NCBI GenBank assembly: GCA_964007475.1
Contig: OZ023275.1
Location: 14,239,829 to 14,303,828, forward strand
Direction of reading: 5' to 3'
Length of the DNA stretch: 64,000 bases
Origin: Hybos culiciformis
Lineage: Eukaryota > Arthropoda > Insecta > Diptera > Hybotidae
A program made the position numbers and the translations under genes. This document shows positions 13,213-27,525 of the stretch, piece by piece. The notes below the pieces were generated by a model. It was not told the DNA's origin. It worked only from the letters and a program-made list of their open reading frames with translations, and made no database searches. Each line of letters opens with the position of its first letter. The stretch's first letter is position 1.

Positions 13213-13302
13213 AAACAGTCAATATTAACGATACCTGTTAATTTTTTTAAAGTTTAAATAATGAGTCGACGCCGTCGCATTTTATATGATTTGATAAAAT
13301 GT

Positions 13303-13348
13303 AAACAGTCCCTTTCGCGGCAAATAAACAGTCCCTCTCGCGGCAAAT
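13303..13348. repeat. Tandem pair, 23-bp unit
   Basis: Two adjacent 23-bp units, each reading AAACAGTCCC, then TTTCGCGG or TCTCGCGG, then CAAAT. They differ at one base. Confidence 0.85.
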
Positions 13349-15773
13349 AGTAATAGTTTTTTATTGAACGTTGTATGAAAATTCATAAACTTAGAGACAC
13401 AATTTCTAAATTGAGGACGTAATTTTCTGCATTCTGTATAATCTGCTAAAATCAACTACTTATAAAATAATATTTGGCTGACTGAAATCAAAAACTTATA
13501 ATAATACGTGACCGACCGAATTTTCTTACCCATTTTTGCCGCTTTTTTCTTTTCTATACAATTTTAGTTTTTGAATTCACCTACAAATTTAGTTTGTTAT
13601 GGGAAATTTAAAATTTCCCTTTGCAGAATTTTAAGAAGTAAAATTGAATTTTTAAAACTAGGAAAAGTAGAAAAAAGTTTCTTTTTAAATTAATAAAATT
13701 TTGAATTGATAAAAAATGAAAATTACTTATATGTACGCTAAGGACCTACGTTCCAAACTGGTGTCCCATGACAGCTCTTTTCTTTTTTTTTTTTTTCGTT
13801 TTTTTAGACCATGAATAAATTTATATTGATTTATTACCTTTGGCCAACCGAAAACTTCATATATGTACAAGCACATTGATATAATAGAAATTTTAGAAAA
13901 ACATAAAAAATTAGTAAAATTAAATTTTATCTCGATAATTTAAAAATGCAATTCAAATATATAACTATATGAAAATGAATTACATCGGAAAAATTGAGTT
14001 CAACATAATAAATAGTTTTAGTTTAGAAAAGTTTTTTATTTTTTGATTTAACTTTAGCAGAAAATTTAAAAGTTTTATTTAATTTCGAGATAAAATGAAA
14101 ATTGACAAAAAAAATAACTAAAAACCAGAATCACCTCAAAAAATATTTTTCTATAATCCGCAAAAATAAAAAGAAAAAAATTAAAATTGATGTCTTTTGA
14201 AATGAAATGTTTTTTAAAATTTTATTTTTATAATTTAAATTTGTCTCATAGGAGTTTAAAATAAAATTTCTTGGACTGAAAAATTTAGCAAATTTTTTTT
14301 TAAAGAAAATTCAACCATTCGATTTGGGGAAAAGCAGGGTGCTGCATATAGTAACGACATATTACAAGGATTCTAAAGATTTATTATTATCTTTATTTGT
14401 CAAAAAATCAATTTTAATTTAATAGAGCCACTGTTCTGCAACCACTGTTTTTTATGTTAACTAAACAACACCAATCGAATACTTTTCTGCTTAGTATATA
14501 ATATCTTGAAAATTTATAAAATAAGCTAAATTTTAAACTAATACTAATACTGAAAAAATTTAAATTTAATTTCAATTCTAATTAAAGATTTCCAATTGAA
14601 ATCAATTTGCAATTGGGTTAGCGAACAATTGATTGAAATTACTGATAAGAACTATAGTTCATGAATATGAGATAAACATATTTTTGAATCACATCACGTA
14701 GCATGTTACAGTGACGATTACTTTTAATTTTTAAAGTATGTTCAATGCATGGTCGCTACATTTAATATAAAGTATCTTTGAATTCGACTTGAGTCTCATA
14801 CACTTAATATTTTATACTATAATACTATTTCTATACAATCCTGGCATGTTTATTTTTATACGTTCATCATAATATCTACCTTATAATTGAGGATTTGAAA
14901 TTCCTTTTTTTTTTTCAATTAAAATTTTATAATTTATGGGGATAAAGTTAATTATTTATCAATAAGAAAATCGTTCTACAAGAAAAATATTATTCTACAT
15001 TATTAAATACTTATTGGGAGATTTCATAATAATATGTTGTGGATGAAAATTTGTTGTGTGTGTATGTTTTCTTAATAAAGTACGTGAAGAAAAACTAAAA
15101 ACGAAAACGTTTTTGAAATGAAATGAAATGATTTATAATTAAGAAGAAAAAATAAATTTGCAGATTTTTTCTTATATTTTCAAAGTAAATCAAGAAAGAA
15201 AATATTTCGTATTTCGTTTTTTTTTTTTTTTTTTTATATGAACATAAATAATATATTTTTGCTGAAATTTTTATTAACATAATTGAAGGTGTATTAAATT
15301 ATAAATTTATTTTTTTTTCCTTGTTTATTTTAAATTTATTCAAACTGTTCAAAGAGCATAAAAAAAATGTAATTTTACAAGACAAGAAAATATGCTTAAA
15401 TTTCGTTTTTTTTTTTTTTATAAAGTATATATATAATAGCCAGTTCTATGCTGTTATAAAACAATAAATAATGAGATTTTTTTTTTCTACCTATATTTTA
15501 ATTAAGAAAAATTAAGTTATTCTATATAGAGTTGGTTATTTATTATATATGAAGTAAGGTTAAATTATAGCGCATAATTCTGTTTTTGCATTATTAATTT
15601 GAATTTAATATTGTTATATAATTTCGAAAATAATTTCCTAAGATAATATTTTGGTTCATAATGAGTCACATTTAAAACTTTAAGTTATAATATATTCTGT
15701 TAATAGTGTCAAAATACAAAATACATGTTGTGTACTTGATTATGAACTATTGACAATAAGAAAAAATGGTCTT

Positions 15774-15951
15774 GGTTTTGCTTTGATTGTAGGATTAATA
15801 CAATCTCGACTGAAGTGATTTTTTGATATGTTATAGAGTGTAGAACTGGCTCCAGGATGAGTGAGCCGGATTTTGATTTCGAGTTTTTTTTGGCTCAAAC
15901 TGGCCTTTGAAAACTTGAACGTATATTTGCTGAGACCTGTGAAGTAAAGGA
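15774..15951 (+). repeat. Dispersed repeat, copy 1
   Basis: About 178 bp sharing long near-identical blocks, in the same order and strand, with 34071-34231. Shared words include GATTAATACAATCTCGACTG, AAGTGATTTTT, GAGTGAGCCG and TGTGAAGTAAAGGA. Copies differ by substitutions and indels of a few bases. No coding capacity or terminal structure was identified, so its class is unknown. Confidence 0.8.
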
Positions 15952-18900
15952 CACAGATAATAAAACAAAAATCAAACACAGAAATAAAGCTAAAATATCA
16001 CTCTTCAGAGTGGAACATAAATAGATAATATTTTATTCACTTTTTTTTTTGTGAAGCTCAAAAATCTTTTTACAAGATCTTGGAAAAGAATAATTTTCTA
16101 AGAATAACAAACTTTTTACTTGTGATTTGCTTGATATTATACTATCACCAACAACGAAATTTAGATTTCAACCATCGAAAAATTTCGTTATTAAAATATA
16201 CATAAAAATATCTAATTTAAATTATTATTTCAAGTTCTCCCCCGCATAAACGTGTTTAGCTCAAAAGCAATAAATATGGATTTTATTACCAATTACTATG
16301 CTAAGAAAATAGACAAAACTTTAAGAAAACAAGAACGTACGGAATTTAATATCTTCTAACTTCCAACACACATAAAAAAAAAGTAGAATAAAAAATAAAA
16401 ATAAATAACTAAATTTAAAATTTAATATCTGTACACAATTTAAATTTGTTTATATTTTCTTATTATTTGCCTCGAGCATTTTCCATTCTTATAAAAAATT
16501 TATAAATTTTATTTTAAAAATATTTTTTTTCGGAGTTTTTCTTCTTTTTTTTGTTTTGCGCACTTAGAAAATTAAATTAGTTTTTTTTTTTTTTTTAATA
16601 TTAGTTATTCTTATTTTATTCTTTTAGTTTTTGTTTACTGATGTCATCCTTAAAATTGACCAGAAGTGGGCGAAGGTTATTTACTACTCACCAACTATTG
16701 TTGGTGTGATTAAAGTAAATATTTTACTGCTATTTTTTTTTTTTTGTTGAAAAGATGATGTCAAAGTGAGATAGTGGATTAAAAGGGGGAAAATTATAAT
16801 TTGAACTGAAATGTTGTCGATATTCGAAAACAATGAATAATGATAGAGACTGTAAATGCATTTGGCATTAAAGAATCTTTTTTTTAATGATTTTTTAAAT
16901 ATAATAAGTATTATTTTATTTGAGGAAAACTTTAATCGTAAGCCATTTAAAAGTAGGCCTTATAAAATTTTAACCAAATAGTACATAGAATTAAGAAAAT
17001 TTTAGTTATTTATATAAAAAAAAATTAAATAATTTCACTTTTTATTTCTTTTATTTCATAAAAATGAATTTTATAAAGTCAATATATAGAAAATTATGCA
17101 CATATTCCTTTACAGAAAATTTAGTTAATTTTTGTTTTGTTTTTGTTCATCATTTTTGGTTTATTTTTTTAAATTTATGTTTCTTTGTATTTTGTATATA
17201 TACTTATTTAATGTATAAAAAAGTTTTTTTTTATATTATTTATATATACATATATTTTTTTATTTTTATTAAAATAAATTAGAAAAAAATAAACAAAGTT
17301 TTTTTTAGCCTTATATGAATTCAGAACAAGACAAAGTTTTCTCATAATATTTACATAATTTTATGTTTATAAAAAAGAAATGAAATTTCAATGTTGACAT
17401 TAAAAACTGAAACAAACTAAGAGCTGTTTATATTTTTATTTGTGAAATAAGAAAAAAATATGAATTTAATATTGTTTTATAAAATTCTTGTTTTTCACAT
17501 GGATCTGTGAATTCTTCTGTATAGAGTGTTTATGACTTTTGAAGAATTTCAACATAATTGGTATAATTATTGGTCCTTAAACTAAGTTCGTCATTTCTTT
17601 AAAATTCCCTTTTCAATGAAAAGCCCATTAATCATGGTTTGATACATAATTTTTTTGTATTTTTATAAACTAATTGTAATTATCAAAAAAAAAAAAAAGT
17701 CATTAAATATTGATAAAAAATGATAGTCAAGCATTTGTTAAAAGATTGATTTATCTTTTTTTTATCGATTTTCTTATACAAGCCGCATTCAATCTATGGA
17801 ATAATAAGTTTAGAGACATAATTTCGACAATTTTGTTCACACACTATATACTCGTTTTCTTTTACTACAGTTGAGAGTGGAAAATTGCACACATAGCGAA
17901 AAAATATTAGCTATAAGATGTGAAAAGAAAATTTTTCAAGTTTAATTTAAATTAAATTTATAAAAAATAAAACATTTTTCCCCAAAAACTTTATAATAAT
18001 ATGTTCATGGTGCGAAAATAAAAAAAAAATTAAATTTGAAGCAAATGAAAACAAATTTTTAATAATTACAATTTTAATTTTCAAATTGTCTGTATTTATG
18101 TATATAGACTGTTAAAGGTTGATTAGGGAAAATTTTGTAGCCCTTTGGTGGTTTTAAATTGAAAATTGAAGTGTTAAAATTTTGATGTATAACTGTTTAC
18201 ATATTAAACAGATAATATTATTGATTATAAATTTTCGACATGTTGTTATGTTAACTTTCTAAGTAAATATTATAGTTATACAAACTATATGTTATAGATA
18301 TTTTAGGTATAACTAATATTGTAACAAAAAATTTGTACATATTTAATTCATATATATAGAGATTCATTTACATTATATATTAAAAACAACACACACTGAT
18401 TGAATAAAAATGTGTACCTTCATTATTAGGAAACCATTTTGACATTGAAAAGGGAAAAATTATGTAAAACTTTATCTTAAAAATGTTTTCCAAATTCTAA
18501 TTTTTAAAATCTTTCATTAAATCAATTTTGAATCCTCAACTCTGAAAGATTTGTTTGAAACAGAATAAATAATGCGGGAATTTTTAATGAAATTTCGTGG
18601 AAACGTATCTGATTTATCTATTTATGAAACTAAGACAGTCTTTGAAATCGGAAACTTTTCCAAAATCTTTTATACTTAAAGCTAGATTTTCATTAGCTAT
18701 TTCATAAGTTTTCTTAAACTTTAAAGAAGTTCCATAACATTATCACTATATAGATTTTAAATTCACATCGGATGAGAAGTTTTAAACAGTAAAAAAAAAA
18801 ATTCATTGTTTCTTTTTCACCAAGATAACACAAAATCGTATATATTTTATCTTCAATTTGCTATCCTTTTTTTTTCATAAACACATTTGCATTTAAAATG

Positions 18901-21900
18901 CTTAAGGGAAGAAGTGAAAAAGTATTTGATAATTGTGGGTTTTTCTGTCAATATCGCACATATAATATATGCTTCTATAAAAAAAAAAATTGTTCTTATA
19001 ACCTATGAGATACAATATCAAAATCGATTCAGATTTTTCGCGGAATAAAAGATATTATTTTTTTTTATTGTCCTTTCTTGGAAGAAAAATTTATTATGGC
19101 AAAAATTCTTTCTATTTTCTCACATATATATATAAGAAAAATTTAAAAGATTAATGGATTTGCAAATTTCAATATAATTTAAAATTAAATTCTAGGTTTA
19201 AAGAAGTTTACAGGGTGTCTTAAAAAATATAAAATTATAATTAAAATTTGATAGCTTTAAAGGTATTTTTTTCATTATATTGTCATAAAGTTAGAGTGTA
19301 TATAATTTAATAATACATAGAAATAGAAGCTTAAAGTCAAATTGTCTTATATATGTAATATAGTATTATAGTATAATCAAGTAGTAAGAGCATGTTTAAT
19401 CAACTAAAGAACATTATTTTCTTTCACATATCATACTTAGCAGTTAAGTTAATAAATTACAATAAAAAGTTCAGCTATATATGGATGGAATTAAATTTAC
19501 CAAAAAATGTTTCATGAGTTAAGAATTTTTTCAACAATTTGTCCTACTTAGTTAATAATATATAGAATATAATACTCTATAACTAATGGGCTAATTTAAA
19601 ATAATAATTTCTTCGGACCTTGTGGTAAAATATACATTATAAGTTTTTTTTTATTATTGAATTAAAATTTAAAATACAAATTAATGTTGTATATATATAA
19701 AGTTTGTAGAAAAGTGAGAGAATTTATAAGGAAAACCATGTTCGACTATGGAAACTTTATAAAAAAAAAAATAAAATAAAAAATAAAACGAATATAAATG
19801 TGTTTTATTTTTTTTTTTTTCTGTTCTCTATACATAAAAATGTTTACATTGTATTAATAGAATAGAGCTAACATCCTATGAAGTAGCATAAATTTTGTTG
19901 AAAACATCCTGAATTTTATTCAATCTCTGTGTCTAATATTATTATTATTCTCAATTTTTTTTTTTAAATTTAAAAGAATTAAAACATAAACTATGCTTTC
20001 GTATAAAAAGCTTTTTGTTGTTTTGTCAGAATTTTCCGTTGAATTTTTTTTTTTTCAATGTTTTTCCTTATTTATGTTGTATGTCCGTTTGTTTCCCAGA
20101 ACTTAAAAAAATGCATTTTTTTTTAAATAATTCGAAATTTCATTGCAATTTTTATGGTACATATATTATTATACTTTATTTTTTGGTACGACAGATAAAC
20201 TCTATTTTTCAATGCTCTTATGTAATGTATAATGTATAAGGATTTTTATTTCACTAATTTTTGCATAATAATGCGCAAATTAAAACCAAAAATTATCCTC
20301 AATTAAAAATTTTTTTATTTTTTTATATTTTATTTTATGTAAATTTTTGTCAAAATATAAAATGGTAATCTTAATAGTTTCTATAGCACAGATTAAAGTT
20401 TAGACTTCAAAATTGATTAAGATTTGGCCTTTGAGATTTTCTTAATTCCGAATTTTAGGCTTATGGAGATAACTATTTCTTAAGTTTGGAATATTTTAAA
20501 TTGTCCACAGTGTATCAAAAGTTTTATTAGAAAAACTAATTTTTCACAATAATGTAACATTATGAATTACAAAATCTCTGAAAACTTGGTGATGTGAAAT
20601 TATTATAATCGAAATCAGTATTATCGAAATTTCGAACTCCACTAAAGTGAAATGGAGCACACTTAGACCACCGACAAAAGGGTCAATTTTAAGTATGATG
20701 AAAGTGGTTTTTTTTAATGGTCTTTACTTTTATTTTTATTTTTGGACCGCAGGAGAAAGTTTGGCGCTATCTCTAGAGTACATTTTCAGTTTTTAGGACT
20801 AAATATGAAATAGCTACGTAGCTTACTTTTTAGAGACGGCTTTTAGCTTAAAAAATTTATTTCAATTTATAAACATCGGTGCAAGGGAGTCAGATCAGTT
20901 CTACGAACAGTCTATTTCATTGTTGTGGTCTCTAAAGATTCATACGATACGATTCACTAATTTTTAGAAATATACGAATTTATGATTCGATATTTCATTT
21001 GGAGACATACTATTAAATAGAATTTTGACTTTAAGAAAAAAAAAATTAAAAATAAACTGAAAAAAATTATTTTTGAACAGTAGTGACAGTGTACAACAGT
21101 AATCGTTATCGTTAATAAAGCAAAGTCCTATAATATATACAAATAATGTTTTCATTTGATTTTTTTGTTGTTCACTGTTTTTCGATTTGATGAAAAACTT
21201 TGAAAAATCAAGATAACTGGATTATCATTGGGAATAATAAATTTGTCAAGTATGTATTTTGTTTGTTTATTTCGTTAGTTTATGTTTTTTGTTTTTTTTT
21301 CGTACGTAATATTGTTTTTAGGTTAGGTCACAAAAACTTATAAAAGTTAAAAATGAAAAAAAAAAAAAAATTAAATTTCATTTGAATGCAACACAAAAAT
21401 ATTATTGTAGGTTGGTATACATTGTATATGATTTTTGGATGAATGGTATATAGAACTGCTCACAAAAGAAAGATAAAAATATATTGCCGTTGTGGAAATG
21501 GAAATTTCATTATACATATACATATTTTAAGTTCTCTTTTTAACAGTGTTGTTCATATTCATATGAACTTGTGTGTACATATATTTTTTTTTTGGAAATG
21601 AACAAAAAAGTAAAATAATTGTATTTTTCCGAGACTTTTTTCTGTCAACTATTTATGAATGTACAGAAATATATGCTTTTCTTGAAAAAACAAAAATGAA
21701 CTTTTCCATTCAGGGGTTTTCATAGGAATAATAATCCACTGCAAGGAAGAAATATTAATAAAATTATGCTATATTTTAAACTTCAGAGGTTTTAGCATTG
21801 TTGAAAATTACATGCCCAAAAACCTTTTTTTATTATTATATTTTGGTCATTAGTTACTTTAAGTATCACATATACCTGAAATATGAAAAAAGTGTTTCCT

Positions 21901-22102
21901 GAGACATAATTATAATTTAACACCAAAAAAAATTTTTTTTCCAGGAATCTATTTAAGGACGTCAAATTTCCAATGAGAATGTATACAGAAATTGAACTTA
22001 TAAAATCAAGTTCTTGTATTCAACTTTCCATTCAATTGAATTCTAGTATGTATTTATAAAAGCACAAATACTTAGAATCAAACCCACAACCGAACATGCC
22101 AT

Positions 22103-22684
22103 CAGTGTTTCCCAAAGTAGAGTGCCACGACACACTGGTGTGTCGCGAACTGTCTCCTGATGTGTCGCAGAAAGTTATTTCTTTCACTCGACATCATTCA
22201 TTTCGATTGAGTGCGTAATCCATTTGGCAGAGAATTAGAAACAACACATTTAGAATTGAAAGAAGAAGAAGAATTTTGCGAAGAAGTAGCTTTTGGATGA
22301 ACACAGCGTTACCAACTTAGGGGTTTTCCCCCTAGATTTAGGGGTTTTTTTTGTTGACAGAGGGATTTTTAGGGGGTAATTTGTTTCAGGGGTTTTTTTT
22401 AGGGGTATGATGTATGATCTTAAAAGCGAAGATTTAGATGACATTTGTAATATTTTTGATTGCATTTCATAAGATACCTTATTTGCTAATTTTATTATAA
22501 ATAAATAATTTTATTATTTATATAATTTACGATGTGCGTTATATATTTTTCTTCAAGCATCTATTTGAAATCCTCATAGGTATATAAGTATAGCTGCTAT
22601 AATATCTATAAAAAAAAATTTAGGGGTTTTTTAGGGGGAAATTTTATTTTTTTGGGAAACACTGCCACTGATTGGGAAACACTG
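22103..22684. mobile_element. Composite hAT-like repeat with G-rich interior
   Basis: The left end CAGTGTTTCCCAAAG is followed by subterminal CACACTGGTGTGTCGCG, the classic hAT pattern also seen at 11295. The right end TTGGGAAACACTG occurs twice in 20-bp tandem (ending 22664 and 22684). Inside, from about 22304 (CAGCGTTACCAACTTAGGGG), lies a stretch with repeated TTAGGGGTTTT-like words, probably a second, nested element whose right end is the TTTAGGGGTTTTTTAGGGGG near 22619-22638. No transposase frame survives and flanking 8-mers do not match, so exact boundaries and nesting are uncertain. Confidence 0.5.
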
Positions 22685-22760
22685 CCATATATATAGGATA
22701 AAGACAAGATTTTACAAGACCGTTGAATGTTGGTTTTAAATGATATGTTGTCTATACCTG

Positions 22761-22813
22761 ATTTCAAGACTCTATGATTATAAGAACTTCCTCTAATCAT
22801 AGAGTCTTGAAAT
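22761..22813. repeat. Perfect 20-bp stem hairpin
   Basis: Arms 22761-22780 and 22794-22813 are exact reverse complements separated by a 13-nt loop. Beyond an asymmetric bulge a further 7-bp match (ATATGTT and AACATAT) extends the structure. It may be a young foldback element or a small-RNA hairpin. Confidence 0.7.
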
Positions 22814-25800
22814 TAAGAACATATGATGTCAAAAGACAAATTTTTGAATTAATGTTTGTTTAAATCAACTATGTCCAGTGGAAATAATTTCTTAATTTTT
22901 ATTGACTTATAGCTGAAAACCCATGTATGTACATATAGTTCGCGAGAACCTTTTAGTATTTGCACTCTTATTATTATTTTTATTTTCCAAATATTAAAGT
23001 ACAAAAATGCATTGTGTGTTATGTTGTGGCATCCATTCAACAGACTTACATTTTAAACGGAATTTTGAATAATAAAGACTTGATTGTTCTGTACTATAGC
23101 AATTTTTTTTGAGGGCTTCCTTTAAAGTTCTTTCTTTAAATTTTTGTAGTTTTTTTTCGTCAAAATTTTTAAAATGTAGAACGACGCTAAATGCTTGTAG
23201 CATTACAGTATGGGAATATACAAATGGAACATAATATAAAAGCTTTTGAAAATTTTAATATACTTTTAAAAAAGTGTACACACATAAATTAAATACGATA
23301 TATGTTGTAATTATAATAATATTTCCTTGCGATACTATTGGGATATGGGATATACTTAAATAACGACCTAAATTAAAAAAATAATAAACGAAAAAGTATC
23401 TGTGTAATCTTCTGATGATTACATTTTTATGTAAAAACGAAAATTTTTGTGATAATGAAACTACTTACAATAATTTTTCAAAAAAGATTGGTGGAAGCTT
23501 TACTGGGTTACCGTAATTTTTTGTGGATAAGATTTATTACACAAATTAAAATTGATAGTGTGCTTATTTTCTCAGCGTTCTTTCTATTCGGATGTATTTA
23601 GAACTTCTTTCTACGGATTCAAAGGTTTAATGAGAATTTTTCATAATTTGCACTTTTTTTCCAATATTTTTTAAGAAAGTTTTAATAGTTTTGTTGATCA
23701 AGCATTTTCACTATCTTATCATTATAGTGGTTATGAATAGAAATATGTTAAACAATTAACTATTATACTTAATTTTCTTAATTTTTTATGACTATGAATT
23801 ATTTTCGTAGATTTTTATTTAATGAAATAAGTTTTTCGGATTTATAATTTTAACATTTAAAATATATTAAAAAAACTAAAAACAAGACGTATATTGAACA
23901 TAAATACATTTATGTACACAAACACAATGTACATATGTATTTTTTTTATTGCAAAATAAAGTTTTTTTTTTTTTTTTGGAATATAAGTTTCAAATAATAT
24001 CTTATAAAAAAATACCAATAAATTTGATATTGACTTATACCCTCAATTCAACCACCATAACTAACACTTGTTTTATAAATGTAGAATAATAATAAAAAAA
24101 AAGTAAAATTTGAAAACTTTATTAACAAATTTGTTCGTGCTTAATAAAATTTAGGTTCATCGATTTATATTATATTGCCATTCCACTTGTTTGAATCAAA
24201 ATAAATATAAAAATTATACGCAGAATGTTAATACAATAAAATAACTATACACTACGACTACGCAATATTATACACTACGCAATATTATACAAATAAATAG
24301 AAAACGGTTAAATTTTATAATTCTAAATTTTCCATGAAAATTGTTTTGAAAAAAATCCTTTTTCCACGATCCAAATTTCAAGAATGTTTGAACGATAGTC
24401 CCAACATTTTTTTTTTGATTTTTTTAAAATAATGTACTCTCTGGATGATGAATATATGCACTGGGATTCGTGCACAATTTTCTTAGCAATAATTAGTAGA
24501 CTATGTTTAATATCGAATTTATTATCATTTTAATTATTTTCATTTCCAATTATATGTTAAAATTTTTATTGCTGAATTATTTTTTCCTTTTCATTTAAGT
24601 TTTTAACTTCAGTTATTCATATCTTAAAAAGACAAACAATTAAAAAGTTTTTCTGTACAATATAATTTATGTAATTTTTAAAAATTTACAATTTGAAAAG
24701 TTTTACTGCAAGTGTCTTTTTAAACTCTGTTAAAAAAAAATTCATCTTTAATTGAATTATCTGTTCGTAGAATAAAAACCAGATTAAATTTGCACTATAG
24801 AAGTTATTATAGACAATCAAATAACATTTTGTGTTATACTATTTCAAAATATTTATTTTAGTTTTTAAGAACACAAATTTTTTAATTCAAGGATAAACTC
24901 TAGCCTTTAGGTGTGAATCGACATGGTGCACTTTAGATAAAAATTACAATTAAAATTACTGAATTCCAACTATCTGCACGCATTGGGTAGTAGTAAATTG
25001 TTTCAATTAAGCAGTTCAAAATTGACATCAAAAACATTATTTTATTCAAGTTTATTTTTTATTTTTTATATATATTATTTTTTTTTTTCCTCCCGAACAT
25101 GGTAGTTTATCTTTTGTGAAAACTTTTATATTTTCTAAAGTTTATTTTATATTATTATAATATAGTTTATTTTTCTTTTCAAATTTCATTTTTATTATAT
25201 ATATATAAAAAAAAAACTCCTAAAAAAATAACATCGAAAACAAAACTGAACTTAATATTATATATAAATTTTTTTTTTTAACAAATTTAAATTTAGAGGG
25301 AAATTTGTAACGCTTTTTTTTATTGGTTTTTCTCTTACATATATTTATATTTTGTTTTTTTTTTATATTTTTCATTTCATAAGTACTCCAAGGATATCAT
25401 CATAAACCGCATGGGAATTTGATTTTATATAAAATTTGTTATATACCTGAAAAAAAAATAAAAAATAAGATAAAAAAATAAAATGAACTATATATGTACA
25501 TATAAGATAAAATACTTTTTAATACACAACATATATATATATATAGATAAAACCTCATATCCTGAATTTGGTGTATATTACTCAATAATAAATAAGAGTA
25601 TATATCCTGATCCTAAATAAATCCGTGAAAAATTTATGAATATCAGAATTCAAAATGTTGTATTTGTAGCGAGAATTTCGCTATAGGCTCTGCTGTTATT
25701 TTTTTTTCCTCATTCTTGTAAAATATTATATTGAATGAAATAAATTTATATATCAGTTTAAAAATATACTTATATATCAAGAAAGAAAAGTGTTTGAAAT

Positions 25801-27525
25801 AGAGTGGATCAATAAATTTTTGATTTGTATACTTGGTTCTTTCATTTCTAATTGATTTTGAAGGATATTTTGACTCTTAACTCATTTTGATGTCATAGAA
25901 TTTTACAATTTGTTAGAAAAGAAAACATTCAACTTCTTGTTAGAACTTTTTTGTAGAATAAAAGTTATAAAAACCTTTTAAATAAATTATCAATGGATTA
26001 AACAACTTTTCTCTAAATATACCAATTAAAGATTAATTTCCGCTTACTGGAAATAGAAAAACGTAAAAAGCTAGAATCGTGGAATCGTCAAAATCACCAC
26101 TAGAAAATAAAATTATACAGAATAAGACGAGAGAGCTAGTTAAAAGATAGGTCAAATCATAGTACCACAAAAAAATAGGTTAATTTTCTCTTAATATTTT
26201 TGTATATCATGGATGATAGAACTTAATTGATATTCCAGGCTTATCGTTTTCAAAAAAATATAAAATATATAATTTCAATGATTTTATATTTTTTGAGAAT
26301 TGATTGGAATGCCCTAAATATATAAATTTTTTATCATTAATGAAAAAAAAAATTAAAGGAATTAAATATTTATGGCATCAGAAGGAAAATAATTGAATAC
26401 ATATATATATTATATTATATAATGTTTGGAAAACTTGGAATGGAAAGAGAAATTTTTATTTTTAACTGAATTTCTGGTGATAAAAAAAATTATTTTTTTT
26501 TTCTTTGCTCAATATAGAAAGAAAATAGAAAGAAGTTTGGAATAATAAATTATTCATTTTGGCGTCGAATAGCCTGGGTTTATAGTTGCAAAACAACAAA
26601 AAAAAAAAAAAATAACAAAAGTCTATATAGAAAATCTGCATATCTGAAAGTTCCATTCATTCATTTTACATTAATTTTTTTTTTTAGATAATATTTATTT
26701 AAACATATACTATACTATTTTTTTTATAGGTTTATAATGAAATATATACAAAAATTTATGAAACGCTCTAATAAGCAATTTTTAGTAATAAAAAATCAAA
26801 AAAGGATAAAGGATATTATATATGTTTTTGCTCTCTTCTGTTGGGTAAAATAAAAATCCTTTTTCATGTAAAATATATAATCTGTAGGGTGTTCTTTAAA
26901 ATTCAACATGATTACTTTTATATTGATTAAACCAACATGAAAATTTTATTTTTCAATTTTTATAGTTAAAGTTTTTTCATATTACTCTATTAAAGAGGAG
27001 TTGTCTGTCATTTAACATTATACTAAAATTATTGAATTTTTTTTTTTTATGTATGTATGCGGATGTATAACGAAAGCTTTATTTGACAGTTTTTCTAAAC
27101 ACTTTGTTAAAAAAAAAATTAAAAATCTCATATAAATCGCTTGATTGTTAAGTATCTTAAGTATCTTATTATTAAGTATCTTCAGCTTATGTTCCAAAAG
27201 TTTGCTCAATTCCATGTAATCTGTAACAGATACTATATAGTTCGTTTCATCCCATATTTATCACTATTCTATATTATGCTTATACCACCAACTTTGTTAT
27301 ATTTTTTTCTTGATGTTCTCTTTCGTTATGAATAATCTAAAAAGAAAATAAGATTTATTTGTTTCAAAAATTGTTATATTATGTTTTGGGATCGATTGAT
27401 GAAAAAAAACAACAACATTGAATATATATAAAAAAAAACAAAGTACAATCTAAAAGAAAAACAAAACTATGTAAAAACCTTTTTTATATACATATATACA
27501 AATATCTTGTTATTATTATTTACAG

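Larger units (their letters stand above)
12709..13393. repeat. Repeat island bounded by 36-bp direct repeats
   Basis: A 36-bp segment at 12709-12744 recurs in direct orientation at 13358-13393 with two mismatches. Both copies are preceded by similar GC-richer words (GTCCCGCCGGC and GTCCCTCTCGCGGC). Between them lie an 11-bp stem hairpin at 12965-12989, a diverged tandem duplication of about 86 bp (13041-13126 and 13127-13212) and a 23-bp tandem pair at 13303-13348. It is probably a degraded mobile element or a locally rearranged segment. No coding frame was recognised. Confidence 0.5.
8757..27525 (+). other. Large intron, about 18.8 kb
   Basis: The intron between the transmembrane exon and the acidic juxtamembrane exon, GT at 8757 and AG at 27524-27525. 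It contains the repeats listed separately (hAT-like relic at 11295, foldback at 12333, a repeat island at 12709-13393, the dispersed repeat at 15774, a composite hAT-like element at 22103 and a hairpin at 22761). The rest is AT-rich sequence with no convincing gene on either strand. Open frames such as 8747-9091 and 22994-23203 have no recognisable domains. Confidence 0.75.

Noticed and set aside
20640..20935. GC-richer patch with CTTAGACCAC and GTGGTCTCTAAAG words suggesting hAT ends
   Set aside because: The pairing is short and imperfect, with no CAG terminus, no target duplication and no transposase remnant.
22317..22640. Telomere-like G-rich words
   Set aside because: The insect telomere unit is TTAGG in long regular tandem. 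Here the spacing is irregular and the G runs are four to five long inside a transposon-like repeat.
22994..23203. Minus-strand frame with Lys/Glu-rich helix-like N-terminus
   Set aside because: No recognisable domain and no supporting exon structure.
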